64,000 bases of DNA from Flavobacterium humidisoli. GTDB taxonomy: Bacteria > Bacteroidota > Bacteroidia > Flavobacteriales > Flavobacteriaceae. The stretch's first letter is position 1. Every line of letters starts with the position of its first letter. Below the pieces are notes generated by a model, which saw nothing but the letters and a program-made list of their open reading frames with translations, was not told the DNA's origin and did not search any database. This document shows positions 46,893 through 55,625 of the stretch, piece by piece. The stretch is from assembly GCF_023272795.1 (NCBI RefSeq), contig NZ_CP096829.1:310001-374000 (forward strand), in the 5' to 3' direction. Position numbers and translations under genes: made by a program.

Positions 46893-47921
46893 TTATACTT
46901 CGATACAAACATTACCTGTCAACGGGTAACTACAACAAAGCAAATACTCATTTTCAGTTAGATCAGTTCGGGGTCTATCTAATCCAATCATTTTTAACTG
47001 TCCCGACTTAAGTATTCCTTTACATGTACTACAATTACCTGTTTGACATGAATATGGCAATTCAATGCCAAGTCCTAAAGCTTCTTCCAAGACAGATTTA
47101 CCTTTGTTTACTTTTATATTTCTTTCTAATCCCTCAAAACTCAATAAAACTTCTTGATCTAAAATATCCTTAAAATCCTCTGGATTTTTTATTAACTCAA
47201 AATCTTCTGAAAATATAGAGTTTTCACTATATCCCAACTCGATTAAAGTTTTCTTTACTGTTTTTTTAAGTTCTATGGGACCACAAATATAATGTCTATC
47301 TGTAGAATGGGTACTTTTCATTAGATCCTCAACAAACTTTTTATGTATACGCCCTTTTTTGTTGTGTGAATCTTCTTCAAAAAATTCTTCCTGAGAAAAA
47401 AAGTTCCATACTTTGAAGCGAGAAACATAATCAACTTTAAGTTGCTCAAATTGTTTTTTAAAAATTATTGATGAGTTAGATTTATTTCCGTAAACAAGAT
47501 GCACATCGACTGAGGGCTGATTTACTAATATATCTTTTATCATCGAAAACAAAGGAGTAATACCACTACCTACTCCCCAAAACGTCACACCCCTTACATC
47601 TTGAGAGTTCTCAAAAACAAAGTCTCCTATGGGTTCATATACCTCAATTACATCATCTACCTTAATATTATCATTAATATGATTTGAAATTATTCCACCA
47701 GTCACTCTTTTTACTGTAATATCAAGTGTAGAATCAATTACTGGCGCTGAAGAAAATGAATATGGTCTAATATATCTTCTGCCATTTATTCGAAACTGTA
47801 ACGTAAGATATTGACCAGCCAAGTATTTGATTTTCTTTAGGCCTGGTTGCTTAAAACATACAGTCACTGTATCTTTTGTTTCTTTTCTAACTTCCTGAAC
47901 CTTTAAAGTATATTTTTTCAT
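46893..47921 (-). CDS. CDP-6-deoxy-delta-3,4-glucoseen reductase-type (E3) with C-terminal ferredoxin domain
   Basis: A 342-residue flavin/iron-sulfur reductase that would pass electrons from NAD(P)H to RfbH (E1). The order is FAD domain (RPYSFSS at 52-58), NAD domain (GVGSGITP at 116-123) and a C-terminal plant-type ferredoxin with Cys292, Cys297, Cys300 and a fourth cysteine at 329 or 330. Classical AscD/RfbI has the ferredoxin domain first, so this is a PaaE-like layout. The call as E3 rests on position: it heads the CDP-dideoxysugar run that contains E1. Confidence 0.85.
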   Translation of the reverse strand: MKKYTLKVQEVRKETKDTVTVCFKQPGLKKIKYLAGQYLTLQFRINGRRYIRPYSFSSAPVIDSTLDITVKRVTGGIISNHINDNIKVDDVIEVYEPIGDFVFENSQDVRGVTFWGVGSGITPLFSMIKDILVNQPSVDVHLVYGNKSNSSIIFKKQFEQLKVDYVSRFKVWNFFSQEEFFEEDSHNKKGRIHKKFVEDLMKSTHSTDRHYICGPIELKKTVKKTLIELGYSENSIFSEDFELIKNPEDFKDILDQEVLLSFEGLERNIKVNKGKSVLEEALGLGIELPYSCQTGNCSTCKGILKSGQLKMIGLDRPRTDLTENEYLLCCSYPLTGNVCIEV

Positions 47922-47927
47922 TACAAA

Positions 47928-49001
47928 TTATTGTAAAAGTTGTTTTAACAACCTCTTAGCAATTAAAAACAAAGAAATCAAAAAGACCGATAATCCACCT
48001 CCTAAAATTATTCCTTTCAGTTTTCCAAAGCGTTCTTTAAACAATGGTAAAATAGGCCTATCAATAACTTGTATCAATGGTGTCTCTTTGCGTAATGTTA
48101 CTTTTGCTAATTCAGCTTGCTTGACTAGTTCTGTTAAAATTGCTGTATTTGCTTGTACATCAACTTGTCTTCTTGCAGAAGGCGCTCTTCGAACATTTAA
48201 AGCTGGATTTAAATTAAAAGTATTATCATTTGCAACTGCAACGCCAGTAATTGCACCATTTAATTCTCCTCTAATCGAATCTACCTGGTGCTCTAAAATA
48301 TCCATATTCATTCTTGCCTTCTTACTTTTGGTCTCTACATAAAATTTTCCAACCTGTCTAGCTAAAGCTTCACAAAAATATTTTGCAAATAATTCATTAG
48401 TTGAATTAACATCAATACTAATAATTGAAACTTTTTTATCTTTTTGTGAAACAGATAGGCCTGTTTTAGACAAATTATTATACATTATTCCCAAAATACT
48501 ATCCTGAATTCTTGTAAACTTCTGGCGATTGTCATTAGGTAAAAATTGAATTTTACTTAAAAATGGCTTTTTGATCCAAGCCTCCCTCCATTCATTATTT
48601 TGAATATACATTTCGGCCAGAGAAATTTGTTTTCCATTAAATTTAACCGGGGACAATAATGTTTTCTCAACCATGGTTCTTGATTTAAATAACTCAGTTA
48701 AATTAGAGCCTGTAAATATTCCACCTCCACTTCCTCCTAAGTCTAAACCAAAAGAACTTGCCAACCCTAAAGCTCCTCCAAAACCGTTACTAGGCTTATC
48801 ATCTTCTAAAGCAAAAGATAGTGTTGCTGTATAAACTGGCTTTTTAAAAAAAGAATAACTTAATCCTAAACTAGCTCCTATAATGCCAAACAATACTATA
48901 AGCTTCCATTGAGAAATTAAATAGTTGTAATAATTTTTAACTTTTTCTAGTATTTCTTTTAAAGAAATCTCTTCGCTTCCAATAGGGGTATTATCCATCA
49001 A
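47928..49001 (-). CDS. Wzz-type polysaccharide co-polymerase/chain-length determinant
   Basis: A 357-residue inner-membrane protein with the two-helix layout of the family: a first membrane segment WKLIVLFGIIGASLGLSYSFF at about 37-57 and a second, ILGGGLSVFLISLFLIA, near the C-terminus, with a large periplasmic domain between. A Pro-rich VIDRPILPLFKERFGK stretch lies just before helix 2, as usual. It has no kinase domain. It is directly coupled to the SLBB export protein gene and gives the locus a second co-polymerase besides Wzc. Confidence 0.9.
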   Translation of the reverse strand: MMDNTPIGSEEISLKEILEKVKNYYNYLISQWKLIVLFGIIGASLGLSYSFFKKPVYTATLSFALEDDKPSNGFGGALGLASSFGLDLGGSGGGIFTGSNLTELFKSRTMVEKTLLSPVKFNGKQISLAEMYIQNNEWREAWIKKPFLSKIQFLPNDNRQKFTRIQDSILGIMYNNLSKTGLSVSQKDKKVSIISIDVNSTNELFAKYFCEALARQVGKFYVETKSKKARMNMDILEHQVDSIRGELNGAITGVAVANDNTFNLNPALNVRRAPSARRQVDVQANTAILTELVKQAELAKVTLRKETPLIQVIDRPILPLFKERFGKLKGIILGGGLSVFLISLFLIAKRLLKQLLQ

Positions 49002-49004
49002 GAA

Positions 49005-51500
49005 TTATTTAAATGCAGTTACAATTAATAATGCTAAACTCGCAAATGCCGTTCCAAGCCCAGCCCATTCTCCAGCACTCATTTTCTTTTTTTCAGGTTT
49101 TTCAGGCACAACAATTTGTGAATCTGGCTCTACTTTAGGATAAGATTTGAAAAACAAAAATGAGGTTGTTATGGCGGCTTTTCCATTAGGATAAATGATG
49201 TATGCTTTTCTTTTCCATCCTTTATTATCTACACCTCCAACAGAATTAATATAATATTTAAATCCTTTACCACTTCTATAAGGAATCTCAGAAGTCAACA
49301 AGACATTTCCTGTAACTTTAACCCCTTCGTTATATACAGCAACTTCAATTTCATCTCCAGGAAATAGAGTCACATTAGAATAGTGATTTTTATCTTTTAC
49401 AATTTTTTCCCAGTTCACTGGAATCGTTGTATATTTTAATTCGTCTCTAAGTTTTTTTGACAATTTAGATTTAAGTGTATCTTTAGCTGTAATATTTGAT
49501 TCTACTGAAGTTCCCTCTTTCTGCTCGAACGTTTCTTTTTTCTCCAAATTAAGATTTATACTTTCTAATTGCTCTATTTGTTCTTCTTTGATTGGTCTTT
49601 TTATCTTCATACCATCTAAATTCGCGATAGATGTTAATCCTCCAGCTCTCATTACCACATTATAAACCCTCTCTTTTTTATTAGCTAGCACGTATTTTCC
49701 AGGATAGGTAACCGCTCCACTTACTTTTACCATCTCTGGTTTCTCATAAACTGCCATACGGCGAATATTAATGACATCAAAAGGTTTTAAGACAAAATTC
49801 TTAACTTGTTCATTATTATCTGCGGTTATTTCCAACTCAACTAACTCTATACGTTTAGGATCAGCATCGTCAATAGCATCAGATTTAATCATTCTAGCAA
49901 TTTCAACCCTTTTAGAAGCTGAACCTGTTAATCCTCCAACCTGAACAACTAAGTCATTTAGCGTAAGGTTTTCAAAATATTCGTATTCGCCTGGATTTTT
50001 TACTTCTCCATCTATAGTAACTTTATATTCTTCTCTAAAGTCAAGAATAGAATATACTGTAACTATATCTTCTCTTTTTAATTCAATGTCAGCATTCAAA
50101 TCACCTGATAAAGCAGCTCCTAAATCTACATTAACAATTTCTGTTGTTAAATCGGTTTTTAAACGAATAATTCGTGCTCTTTTACTATATGCGTCTTCTT
50201 TTAGTCCTTCTGCTCTTGTAACAAGATCAGAAACTCTCATTCCTTCAGTAAAAGAGTAATAATCTGGTCTAAAAACGGCACCTTCAATCTTAATACGATT
50301 TTCAAATCGATTCAAAATCTTAGTAATTCTAAAAACATCTCCTGATTGAGGCTGGTAAGAATTATATTCACTTTCATTTATATCATGGACTTTAAATTCT
50401 TTTCCCGTCTTTTGCAACACATTTACTGAAGCAGTATAAGCAAACTCATTGAATCCAGAGGCAAAATTTAACAAATCAGAAAATTTCTCATCTTTTTTCA
50501 TTTCAAAAATGCCAGGGCGCTTCACTTCTCCCTCAACGGTAACTCTTTGACTATATGCAGGGATTCTAATTACATCATTCTCTTTTAATGAAACATTATC
50601 AGATTGATCCCCTTTAACTAAGAATCTATAAATATCGATATTCTTGTAAACTTTATTGTTTCGAATTAATTCAATATTTCTATAACTTCCATTCTTTCCT
50701 GGCCCACCAGCTAAATGTAAAGCATTATAAACAGTTGCTAAGGAAGATATTGAATAGTTACCAGGCTGTTTGCCCCCAACGATTGTTACTTTTATAGTAC
50801 GTATTTTTCCTAAACTAATACTCACCTGAGATTGCCCAGAACGAACCGTACTATATACTCTTGCAATCGCGGCTTTAATTTTTTGTGTAGCAGCCTCAAT
50901 AGACATTCCGGAAACAGAAATTTGTCCTACATAGTCTATACTTACTTTTCCTTCTACACTTACGGGTATATTTGCATTATATTCTTGAACACCATAAACG
51001 CTTACTTGTAATTCATCACCAGGGCCTAGAACATAATTCATAGGTGTTGCCAAATTTAAATCTGGTTCAAAATTTAAAGTAGGATTATCAAATAGCTCTG
51101 ATCCAAAAATTAATGCATTCAAAGAATCTTTTATCTTCTCATTTTTTATTTTGTCCTGTTTTCTACCAAACTCCGAATCCTTATCCCCAGTTTTTAATTT
51201 ACCATCCTTATTTTTATCTTTACCTCCATCTTTTGCATTTTTCTTCTCATAGTCATTAAGCTTAATTTTAAGTTTATTAAACTCTGTTTGGCTCATCCCC
51301 TTTGAAAGAGCCATTGATTCAACTTGATCAATAGTGGCATTATTACTTTTTAACTGAGCACTAATTTTTGCCAATTCATCATCAGATAAGTAGTCAACTT
51401 TTATAGTACTTAAATCTTTAGATTTCATTATATCTTGTGCAGTTGCATTAAATGTTGTTAATGCTAAAAATAGAGTAAGAACGTATATTATATTTTTCAT
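49005..51500 (-). CDS. Large SLBB-domain polysaccharide export protein
   Basis: An 831-residue outer-membrane export protein. It has a signal peptide (residues 1-22, ending NATAQD), a charged low-complexity stretch at about 85-120, the export domain with MNYVLGPGDELQVSVYG (about 155-171) and several SLBB repeats, recognised by phrases such as VTVEGEVKRPGIFEM, VTIDGEVKNPGEYEY and VKVSGAVTYPGKYVL. A C-terminal hydrophobic helix (GTAFASLALLIVTAF) may span the outer membrane. With the adjacent Wzz it forms a second outer-membrane/co-polymerase pair in the locus. Confidence 0.93.
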   Translation of the reverse strand: MKNIIYVLTLFLALTTFNATAQDIMKSKDLSTIKVDYLSDDELAKISAQLKSNNATIDQVESMALSKGMSQTEFNKLKIKLNDYEKKNAKDGGKDKNKDGKLKTGDKDSEFGRKQDKIKNEKIKDSLNALIFGSELFDNPTLNFEPDLNLATPMNYVLGPGDELQVSVYGVQEYNANIPVSVEGKVSIDYVGQISVSGMSIEAATQKIKAAIARVYSTVRSGQSQVSISLGKIRTIKVTIVGGKQPGNYSISSLATVYNALHLAGGPGKNGSYRNIELIRNNKVYKNIDIYRFLVKGDQSDNVSLKENDVIRIPAYSQRVTVEGEVKRPGIFEMKKDEKFSDLLNFASGFNEFAYTASVNVLQKTGKEFKVHDINESEYNSYQPQSGDVFRITKILNRFENRIKIEGAVFRPDYYSFTEGMRVSDLVTRAEGLKEDAYSKRARIIRLKTDLTTEIVNVDLGAALSGDLNADIELKREDIVTVYSILDFREEYKVTIDGEVKNPGEYEYFENLTLNDLVVQVGGLTGSASKRVEIARMIKSDAIDDADPKRIELVELEITADNNEQVKNFVLKPFDVINIRRMAVYEKPEMVKVSGAVTYPGKYVLANKKERVYNVVMRAGGLTSIANLDGMKIKRPIKEEQIEQLESINLNLEKKETFEQKEGTSVESNITAKDTLKSKLSKKLRDELKYTTIPVNWEKIVKDKNHYSNVTLFPGDEIEVAVYNEGVKVTGNVLLTSEIPYRSGKGFKYYINSVGGVDNKGWKRKAYIIYPNGKAAITTSFLFFKSYPKVEPDSQIVVPEKPEKKKMSAGEWAGLGTAFASLALLIVTAFK

Positions 51501-51543
51501 ATTTACAGGAAAAAATTATCTTTAATATATTTATTATATACCT

Positions 51544-52596
51544 TTAGTTTGATGAGTACTGTTTTTGATAATAATCTTTATAGGATCCAGAAGTAACATT
51601 TTGAAGCCATTCTTGATTATTAAGATACCAATTTATAGTTTTTTCTAATCCTTCTTCAAAAGTCACTGTAGGTCTCCACCCTAATTCTCTATTAATTTTT
51701 GAAGCATCAATCGCATAACGCAAATCGTGACCAGGTCGATCTTTTACATAGGTAATTAGTTTTTCAGAAGTGCCAGCCTCTCTTTCTAATTTACCATCCA
51801 TTATTTTACATAGTAACTTAACTAGATCTATATTTTTCCATTCATTAAATCCGCCAATATTATAAGTTTCATGATTTTTTCCTTCATGAAAAACTAGATC
51901 AATTGCTATAGCATGATCTTCTACAAATAACCAATCGCGGGTATAATTTCCATCACCATAAACAGGCAGTGGTTTATTATTTATAATGTTATTTATAAAA
52001 AGTGGAATTAATTTCTCAGGAAAGTGATAGGATCCATAATTGTTTGAACAATTTGTTAAAACATATGGCAACCCATAAGTTTCACCATAAGCCCTAACAA
52101 AATGGTCAGAACTTGCTTTTGAAGCTGAATATGGAGAATTTGGATCATAAGGGGTTTCTTCTGTAAATAATCCTGTTACTCCTAATGAGCCATAGACTTC
52201 ATCAGTGCTTATATGATAAAACCTTTTGTCTTCAAAATTATCTTTCCATTGATTCTTAGCCGCATTTAATAAATTCATTGTTCCAATAACATTAGTTTTA
52301 ACAAATGCAAGCGGATCTTCAATAGAACGATCTACATGCGATTCTGCGGCTAAATGTAAAACCCCATCAAATTTATGAATTTCAAAAAGATCATTAATAA
52401 AACTTTCATCGACAATATCTCCTTTAACAAAAGTGTAATTTGGTTTATTCTCTATATCTTTTATGTTTTCCAGATTTCCTGCATATGTCAATGCATCTAA
52501 GTTGAAAATTTGATATTCTGGATATTTGTTCACAAAACGTCTTACTACATGAGAACCAATAAAACCAGCACCGCCAGTTATTAGAATTTTTTTCAT
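51544..52596 (-). CDS. rfbB: dTDP-glucose 4,6-dehydratase
   Basis: The second step to dTDP-L-rhamnose. The 350-residue SDR begins MKKILITGGAGFIGSHVVR and has HLAAESHVDRSI at about 80-91, HISTDEVYGSLG, and the active-site YSASKASSDH. TNCSNNYGSYHFPEKLIPL and YGDGNYTRDWLFVEDH complete the RmlB pattern. It lies about 29 kb from the rest of the rhamnose genes, in the part of the locus that makes nucleotide sugars. Confidence 0.97.
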   Translation of the reverse strand: MKKILITGGAGFIGSHVVRRFVNKYPEYQIFNLDALTYAGNLENIKDIENKPNYTFVKGDIVDESFINDLFEIHKFDGVLHLAAESHVDRSIEDPLAFVKTNVIGTMNLLNAAKNQWKDNFEDKRFYHISTDEVYGSLGVTGLFTEETPYDPNSPYSASKASSDHFVRAYGETYGLPYVLTNCSNNYGSYHFPEKLIPLFINNIINNKPLPVYGDGNYTRDWLFVEDHAIAIDLVFHEGKNHETYNIGGFNEWKNIDLVKLLCKIMDGKLEREAGTSEKLITYVKDRPGHDLRYAIDASKINRELGWRPTVTFEEGLEKTINWYLNNQEWLQNVTSGSYKDYYQKQYSSN

Positions 52597-52612
52597 TTTT
52601 TAAATGCCTTTA

Positions 52613-53614
52613 TTAATTTAATAAATTTGAATTTTGTTTTTCCAATTCGTTATATATATCCTTTACATCTTGCGAATTTTCTTTTTGTAAAATCAAATTA
52701 GCAGTGTCAGTGTGTACAAAAATAGTATTTCTTAAGCCTAAAAAAGTTGTATGACTATCACATCCTATTACCATATTTCCATTAGAATCTACAGGATGCC
52801 CCTTTGAAACTAAATACTCATATACTGATTCAAAAGAACCAAGATCAGACCAAGAAAAAGACGCAGGAACTACTTTAATTTTTTTACTTCTTTCCATCAC
52901 AGCATAATCGATACTTATTGATGGAATTTGCATTGATAAATCTAAATCTAAAAATCCTTCTTTCGAAGCTTCCCAAACTGCTTTAGATTTTTCATAAATA
53001 TCTGGCTGGAATTGCTTTAATTCATCAAGTAAAACCCCAGCCTTAAAACAAAACATACCACTATTCCATAGGAAATTTCCTCTTGAAATAAATTCTTTAG
53101 CAGTAGTTTCGTTGGGTTTTTCTCGAAATGATAAAACTTTATCACCTTTAGATTCAATATAACCATAACCTGTTTCTGGTTTAGTTGGGATAATTCCAAA
53201 AGTAACTATAAAACCTTCTTTGGCTTTAGCAATAGCTTCTTGAATTGCATTATTATACCCTTCCATTTTATCAATTATATGATCTGACGGAGTAACAATT
53301 AGTATATCTTCTGAATTTGAAGCAAATGCAGCGAAAGCAATAGCAGCTGCTGTATTTCTTGGGGTTGCTTCTACAATATTTAAGTACGAAGTTTTGGTTT
53401 TATTCATTACCTTCCCGCTCAAATGATGGTTATCTACATTTCCTACGACCATTACTTTATCGGCCAAATGACTATTACGCTCTACAGTCATCTCAAACAA
53501 CGATTTACCCTCAAATATTTCTAAATATTGTTTTGGCTGGCTTTTACGAGAAAGCGGCCATAAGCGGCTTCCTACTCCGCCAGTTAAAATAACATGAGTT
53601 ACAGACACCTCCAT
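52613..53614 (-). CDS. Mannose-1-phosphate guanylyltransferase
   Basis: Makes GDP-mannose from GTP and mannose 1-phosphate. The 333-residue protein has the nucleotide loop ILTGGVGSRLWPLSRKSQPKQYL, VTPSDHIID at about 101-109, GYGYIESKG and FREKPN. It ends after the nucleotidyltransferase domain and a short beta-helix, so it lacks the isomerase cupin of bifunctional ManC/AlgA. No GDP-mannose dehydratase or fucose synthase is in the window, so GDP-mannose may be used directly. Confidence 0.94.
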   Translation of the reverse strand: MEVSVTHVILTGGVGSRLWPLSRKSQPKQYLEIFEGKSLFEMTVERNSHLADKVMVVGNVDNHHLSGKVMNKTKTSYLNIVEATPRNTAAAIAFAAFASNSEDILIVTPSDHIIDKMEGYNNAIQEAIAKAKEGFIVTFGIIPTKPETGYGYIESKGDKVLSFREKPNETTAKEFISRGNFLWNSGMFCFKAGVLLDELKQFQPDIYEKSKAVWEASKEGFLDLDLSMQIPSISIDYAVMERSKKIKVVPASFSWSDLGSFESVYEYLVSKGHPVDSNGNMVIGCDSHTTFLGLRNTIFVHTDTANLILQKENSQDVKDIYNELEKQNSNLLN

Positions 53615-53617
53615 ATA

Positions 53618-54040
53618 CTATATCTTCTTTAATTGTTTTTCAGCAACTTCTTTTCTTAAGTTACTACTTGAGAATCGATGATCTCTAACATTAAAATATA
53701 ATGTTATTCCTTTTTGCTCACAGTAATCACGACCCGTAAAGTTTTTCTCTCGATATTCATCACCAATAATTCTTACATCTATTGTAAAGGAGCGTAAAAT
53801 ATCTTCTAAATCTTGCTCTGTTGCATAGGGAACAATTTCATCTACAAATTTACAGCCTTTTAGCTGTATATATCGCTCGACAACAGTCTGTGAAGGACTA
53901 TTTTTCTCTGGACGATCAAGTGTTGGATCTGTTTGTAAACCTACTATTAAATAATCACATTGCCTTTTAGCTTCCTCTAACATTTTAATATGACCCGCAT
54001 GCAATAAGTCAAAGGCACTAAAGGTTATTCCTACTTTCAT
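53618..54040 (-). CDS. TagD-like cytidylyltransferase family protein
   Basis: A 140-residue single-domain nucleotidyltransferase. HAGH at about 15-18 is the nucleotide-binding HxGH motif, RYIQLKGC at about 57-64 corresponds to the RxxxL segment and RFSSSNLRK to the ISSS/T signature. Members make CDP-glycerol or activate other small polyol or heptose phosphates. The sequence is closest in feel to the glycerol-3-phosphate cytidylyltransferase-like proteins seen in Bacteroidota glycan loci; the substrate is not certain. Three bases from ManC. Confidence 0.82.
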   Translation of the reverse strand: MKVGITFSAFDLLHAGHIKMLEEAKRQCDYLIVGLQTDPTLDRPEKNSPSQTVVERYIQLKGCKFVDEIVPYATEQDLEDILRSFTIDVRIIGDEYREKNFTGRDYCEQKGITLYFNVRDHRFSSSNLRKEVAEKQLKKI

Positions 54041-54054
54041 AATTCACTTTTAAA

Positions 54055-55341
54055 TTAGAGCCTATTATCGGCTATATTACCTAGAACTCCTTTCACATCA
54101 TATAATAAACTATTTGTTTTTTGCAACTTAGCAAAATCTAATTCTAAAAATTCGGCATGCGAAACTCCTAGGACTATGGCATCAAATTTATTATTTGGAA
54201 TAGAGTTTAATGTTATTAAATTATATTCTTTTATTACATCACGTGCATTTGCAAGGGGATCAAATATGGTTACTAAAATTCCATATTCTTTTAATGCCTT
54301 TACAACATCTACAATTTTTGTGTTTCTAACGTCAGGACAATTCTCTTTGAAAGTGATTCCAAGCATTAATAATTCTGCACCGTTCACAGAGATACCTTTT
54401 TTTATCATTAACTTTACTATCTGCGAAGCTAAATATTCGCCCATACTGTCATTCAAACGTCTTCCTGCTAAAATTATTTCAGGATGGTATCCAAATTCCT
54501 GTGCTCTTTGTGCTAAATAGTAAGGATCAACACCAATACAATGCCCACCAACCAAACCTGGCTTAAATGGCAAGAAATTCCATTTTGTTGCCGCCGCTTC
54601 TAAAACTTCTTGCGTATCAATATTCATTAAGTTGAATATTTTAGCTAATTCGTTTACAAAGGCAATATTAATGTCTCGCTGAGAGTTCTCAATCACTTTT
54701 GCAGCTTCTGCCACTTTTATTGTTGGTGCTAAATGTGTTCCTGCTTTAATGACAGACTTGTACAAAGCATCTACTTTCAATCCAATTTCTGGAGTTGAAC
54801 CTGAGGTTACTTTAAGTATTTTTTCAACTGTATGCTCTTTGTCTCCTGGATTGATTCTTTCTGGCGAGTATCCTGCAAAAAAATCTTCATTGAATTTTAA
54901 GCCGGAAAATCGTTCTAAAACAGGAACACACTGTTCTTCTGTAACTCCTGGATATACCGTTGACTCATAGATAACAATGTCTCCTCTTTTTAAAACTTTA
55001 CCAACGGACTCACTTGATTTATACAGAGGAGTCAAATCCGGTCTATTGTTTTTATCTACAGGTGTGGGAACTGTAACAATATAATAATTACAATTTACAA
55101 TATCATCGACTGAAGTTGTACAATACAATCCTTTTTCATTAGGTTTTTCAACTAAAACTTTTTGCAGGACATTATCTTCAACTTCAAATGTTGTATCTGT
55201 TCCCGATTTTAAAGAATTAACTCTTGATTCATTTATATCAAAGCCAACAACTGCATATTTGGTTGCAAATAATCGAGCTAAAGGAAGGCCTACATAACCT
55301 AGCCCAATAACCGCAATTTTTACATTTTTTTCTAATTCCAT
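54055..55341 (-). CDS. Nucleotide sugar dehydrogenase (TviB/WbpO-like, UDP-HexNAc 6-dehydrogenase)
   Basis: A 428-residue UDP-sugar dehydrogenase that oxidises C6 to a carboxylate in two NAD steps. It has the NAD loop IGLGYVGLPLARLFA, ESTVYPGVTEEQC, GYSPERINPGD and the catalytic cysteine in GLVGGHCIGVDPYYLA (about 255-270). The DxTxEV stretch near residue 50 is typical of the TviB/WbpO group that uses UDP-GlcNAc or UDP-GalNAc. The WbpP/TviC-like epimerase at 57590-58573 would pair with it to give UDP-GalNAc uronate. It is the first gene after a promoter-bearing 284-base gap. Confidence 0.92.
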   Translation of the reverse strand: MELEKNVKIAVIGLGYVGLPLARLFATKYAVVGFDINESRVNSLKSGTDTTFEVEDNVLQKVLVEKPNEKGLYCTTSVDDIVNCNYYIVTVPTPVDKNNRPDLTPLYKSSESVGKVLKRGDIVIYESTVYPGVTEEQCVPVLERFSGLKFNEDFFAGYSPERINPGDKEHTVEKILKVTSGSTPEIGLKVDALYKSVIKAGTHLAPTIKVAEAAKVIENSQRDINIAFVNELAKIFNLMNIDTQEVLEAAATKWNFLPFKPGLVGGHCIGVDPYYLAQRAQEFGYHPEIILAGRRLNDSMGEYLASQIVKLMIKKGISVNGAELLMLGITFKENCPDVRNTKIVDVVKALKEYGILVTIFDPLANARDVIKEYNLITLNSIPNNKFDAIVLGVSHAEFLELDFAKLQKTNSLLYDVKGVLGNIADNRL

Positions 55342-55352
55342 TTTCTAAATTT

Positions 55353-55419
55353 ATTTAGGTCATTACAATTCACGGCTTCGCCATTCCAAGTCACAAATCT
55401 CTGACTCAGCTACCTAAAT
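55353..55419 (-). promoter_or_regulatory. Structured leader ahead of the nucleotide sugar dehydrogenase gene
   Basis: Outer arms ATTTAGGT (55353-55360) and ACCTAAAT (55412-55419) can pair over eight bases. Inside lie a GGC-TTC-GCC mini-hairpin (55374-55382) and a GTCA/TGAC pair (55390-55405). The element falls between the predicted transcription start (near 55427) and the ATG at 55341. It is a good place for an antiterminator such as UpxY to act; that is inference. Confidence 0.5.
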
Positions 55420-55432
55420 TAATCATTTTCGG

Positions 55433-55463
55433 CAAATATAGCACAATAAGTCTACTTATTCAA
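55433..55463 (-). promoter_or_regulatory. Bacteroidota-type promoter for the downstream polysaccharide operon
   Basis: On the minus strand TTG (55461-55463) is followed after 20 bases by TATATTTG (55433-55440), a full match to the TTG / TAnnTTTG layout. It lies about 92 bases before the ATG at 55341 and just past a terminator. It would drive the long leftward operon. Confidence 0.68.
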
Positions 55464-55556
55464 TACGGTTTCCCGTAATACTTTAAAAACTAATTGTTAA
55501 CAAAAAAACGTCTAACCACAATACCTTATTAATCAGGCTGTAAATAATTACTTGAT

Positions 55557-55604
55557 AAAAAAAACAGAAGAAAAAAATCTAAAAAAAAGACTTTCTCTTC
55601 TGTT
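55557..55604 (-). terminator. Intrinsic terminator after upxY
   Basis: Arms AACAGAAG (55563-55570) and CTTCTGTT (55597-55604) pair perfectly and the stem extends inward through further A-T and G-U pairs on the minus-strand RNA. A run of T follows on the minus strand (complement of A 55557-55564). It begins 22 bases after the upxY stop. Confidence 0.7.
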
Positions 55605-55625
55605 AATTTTATTAGGATAACGCTA

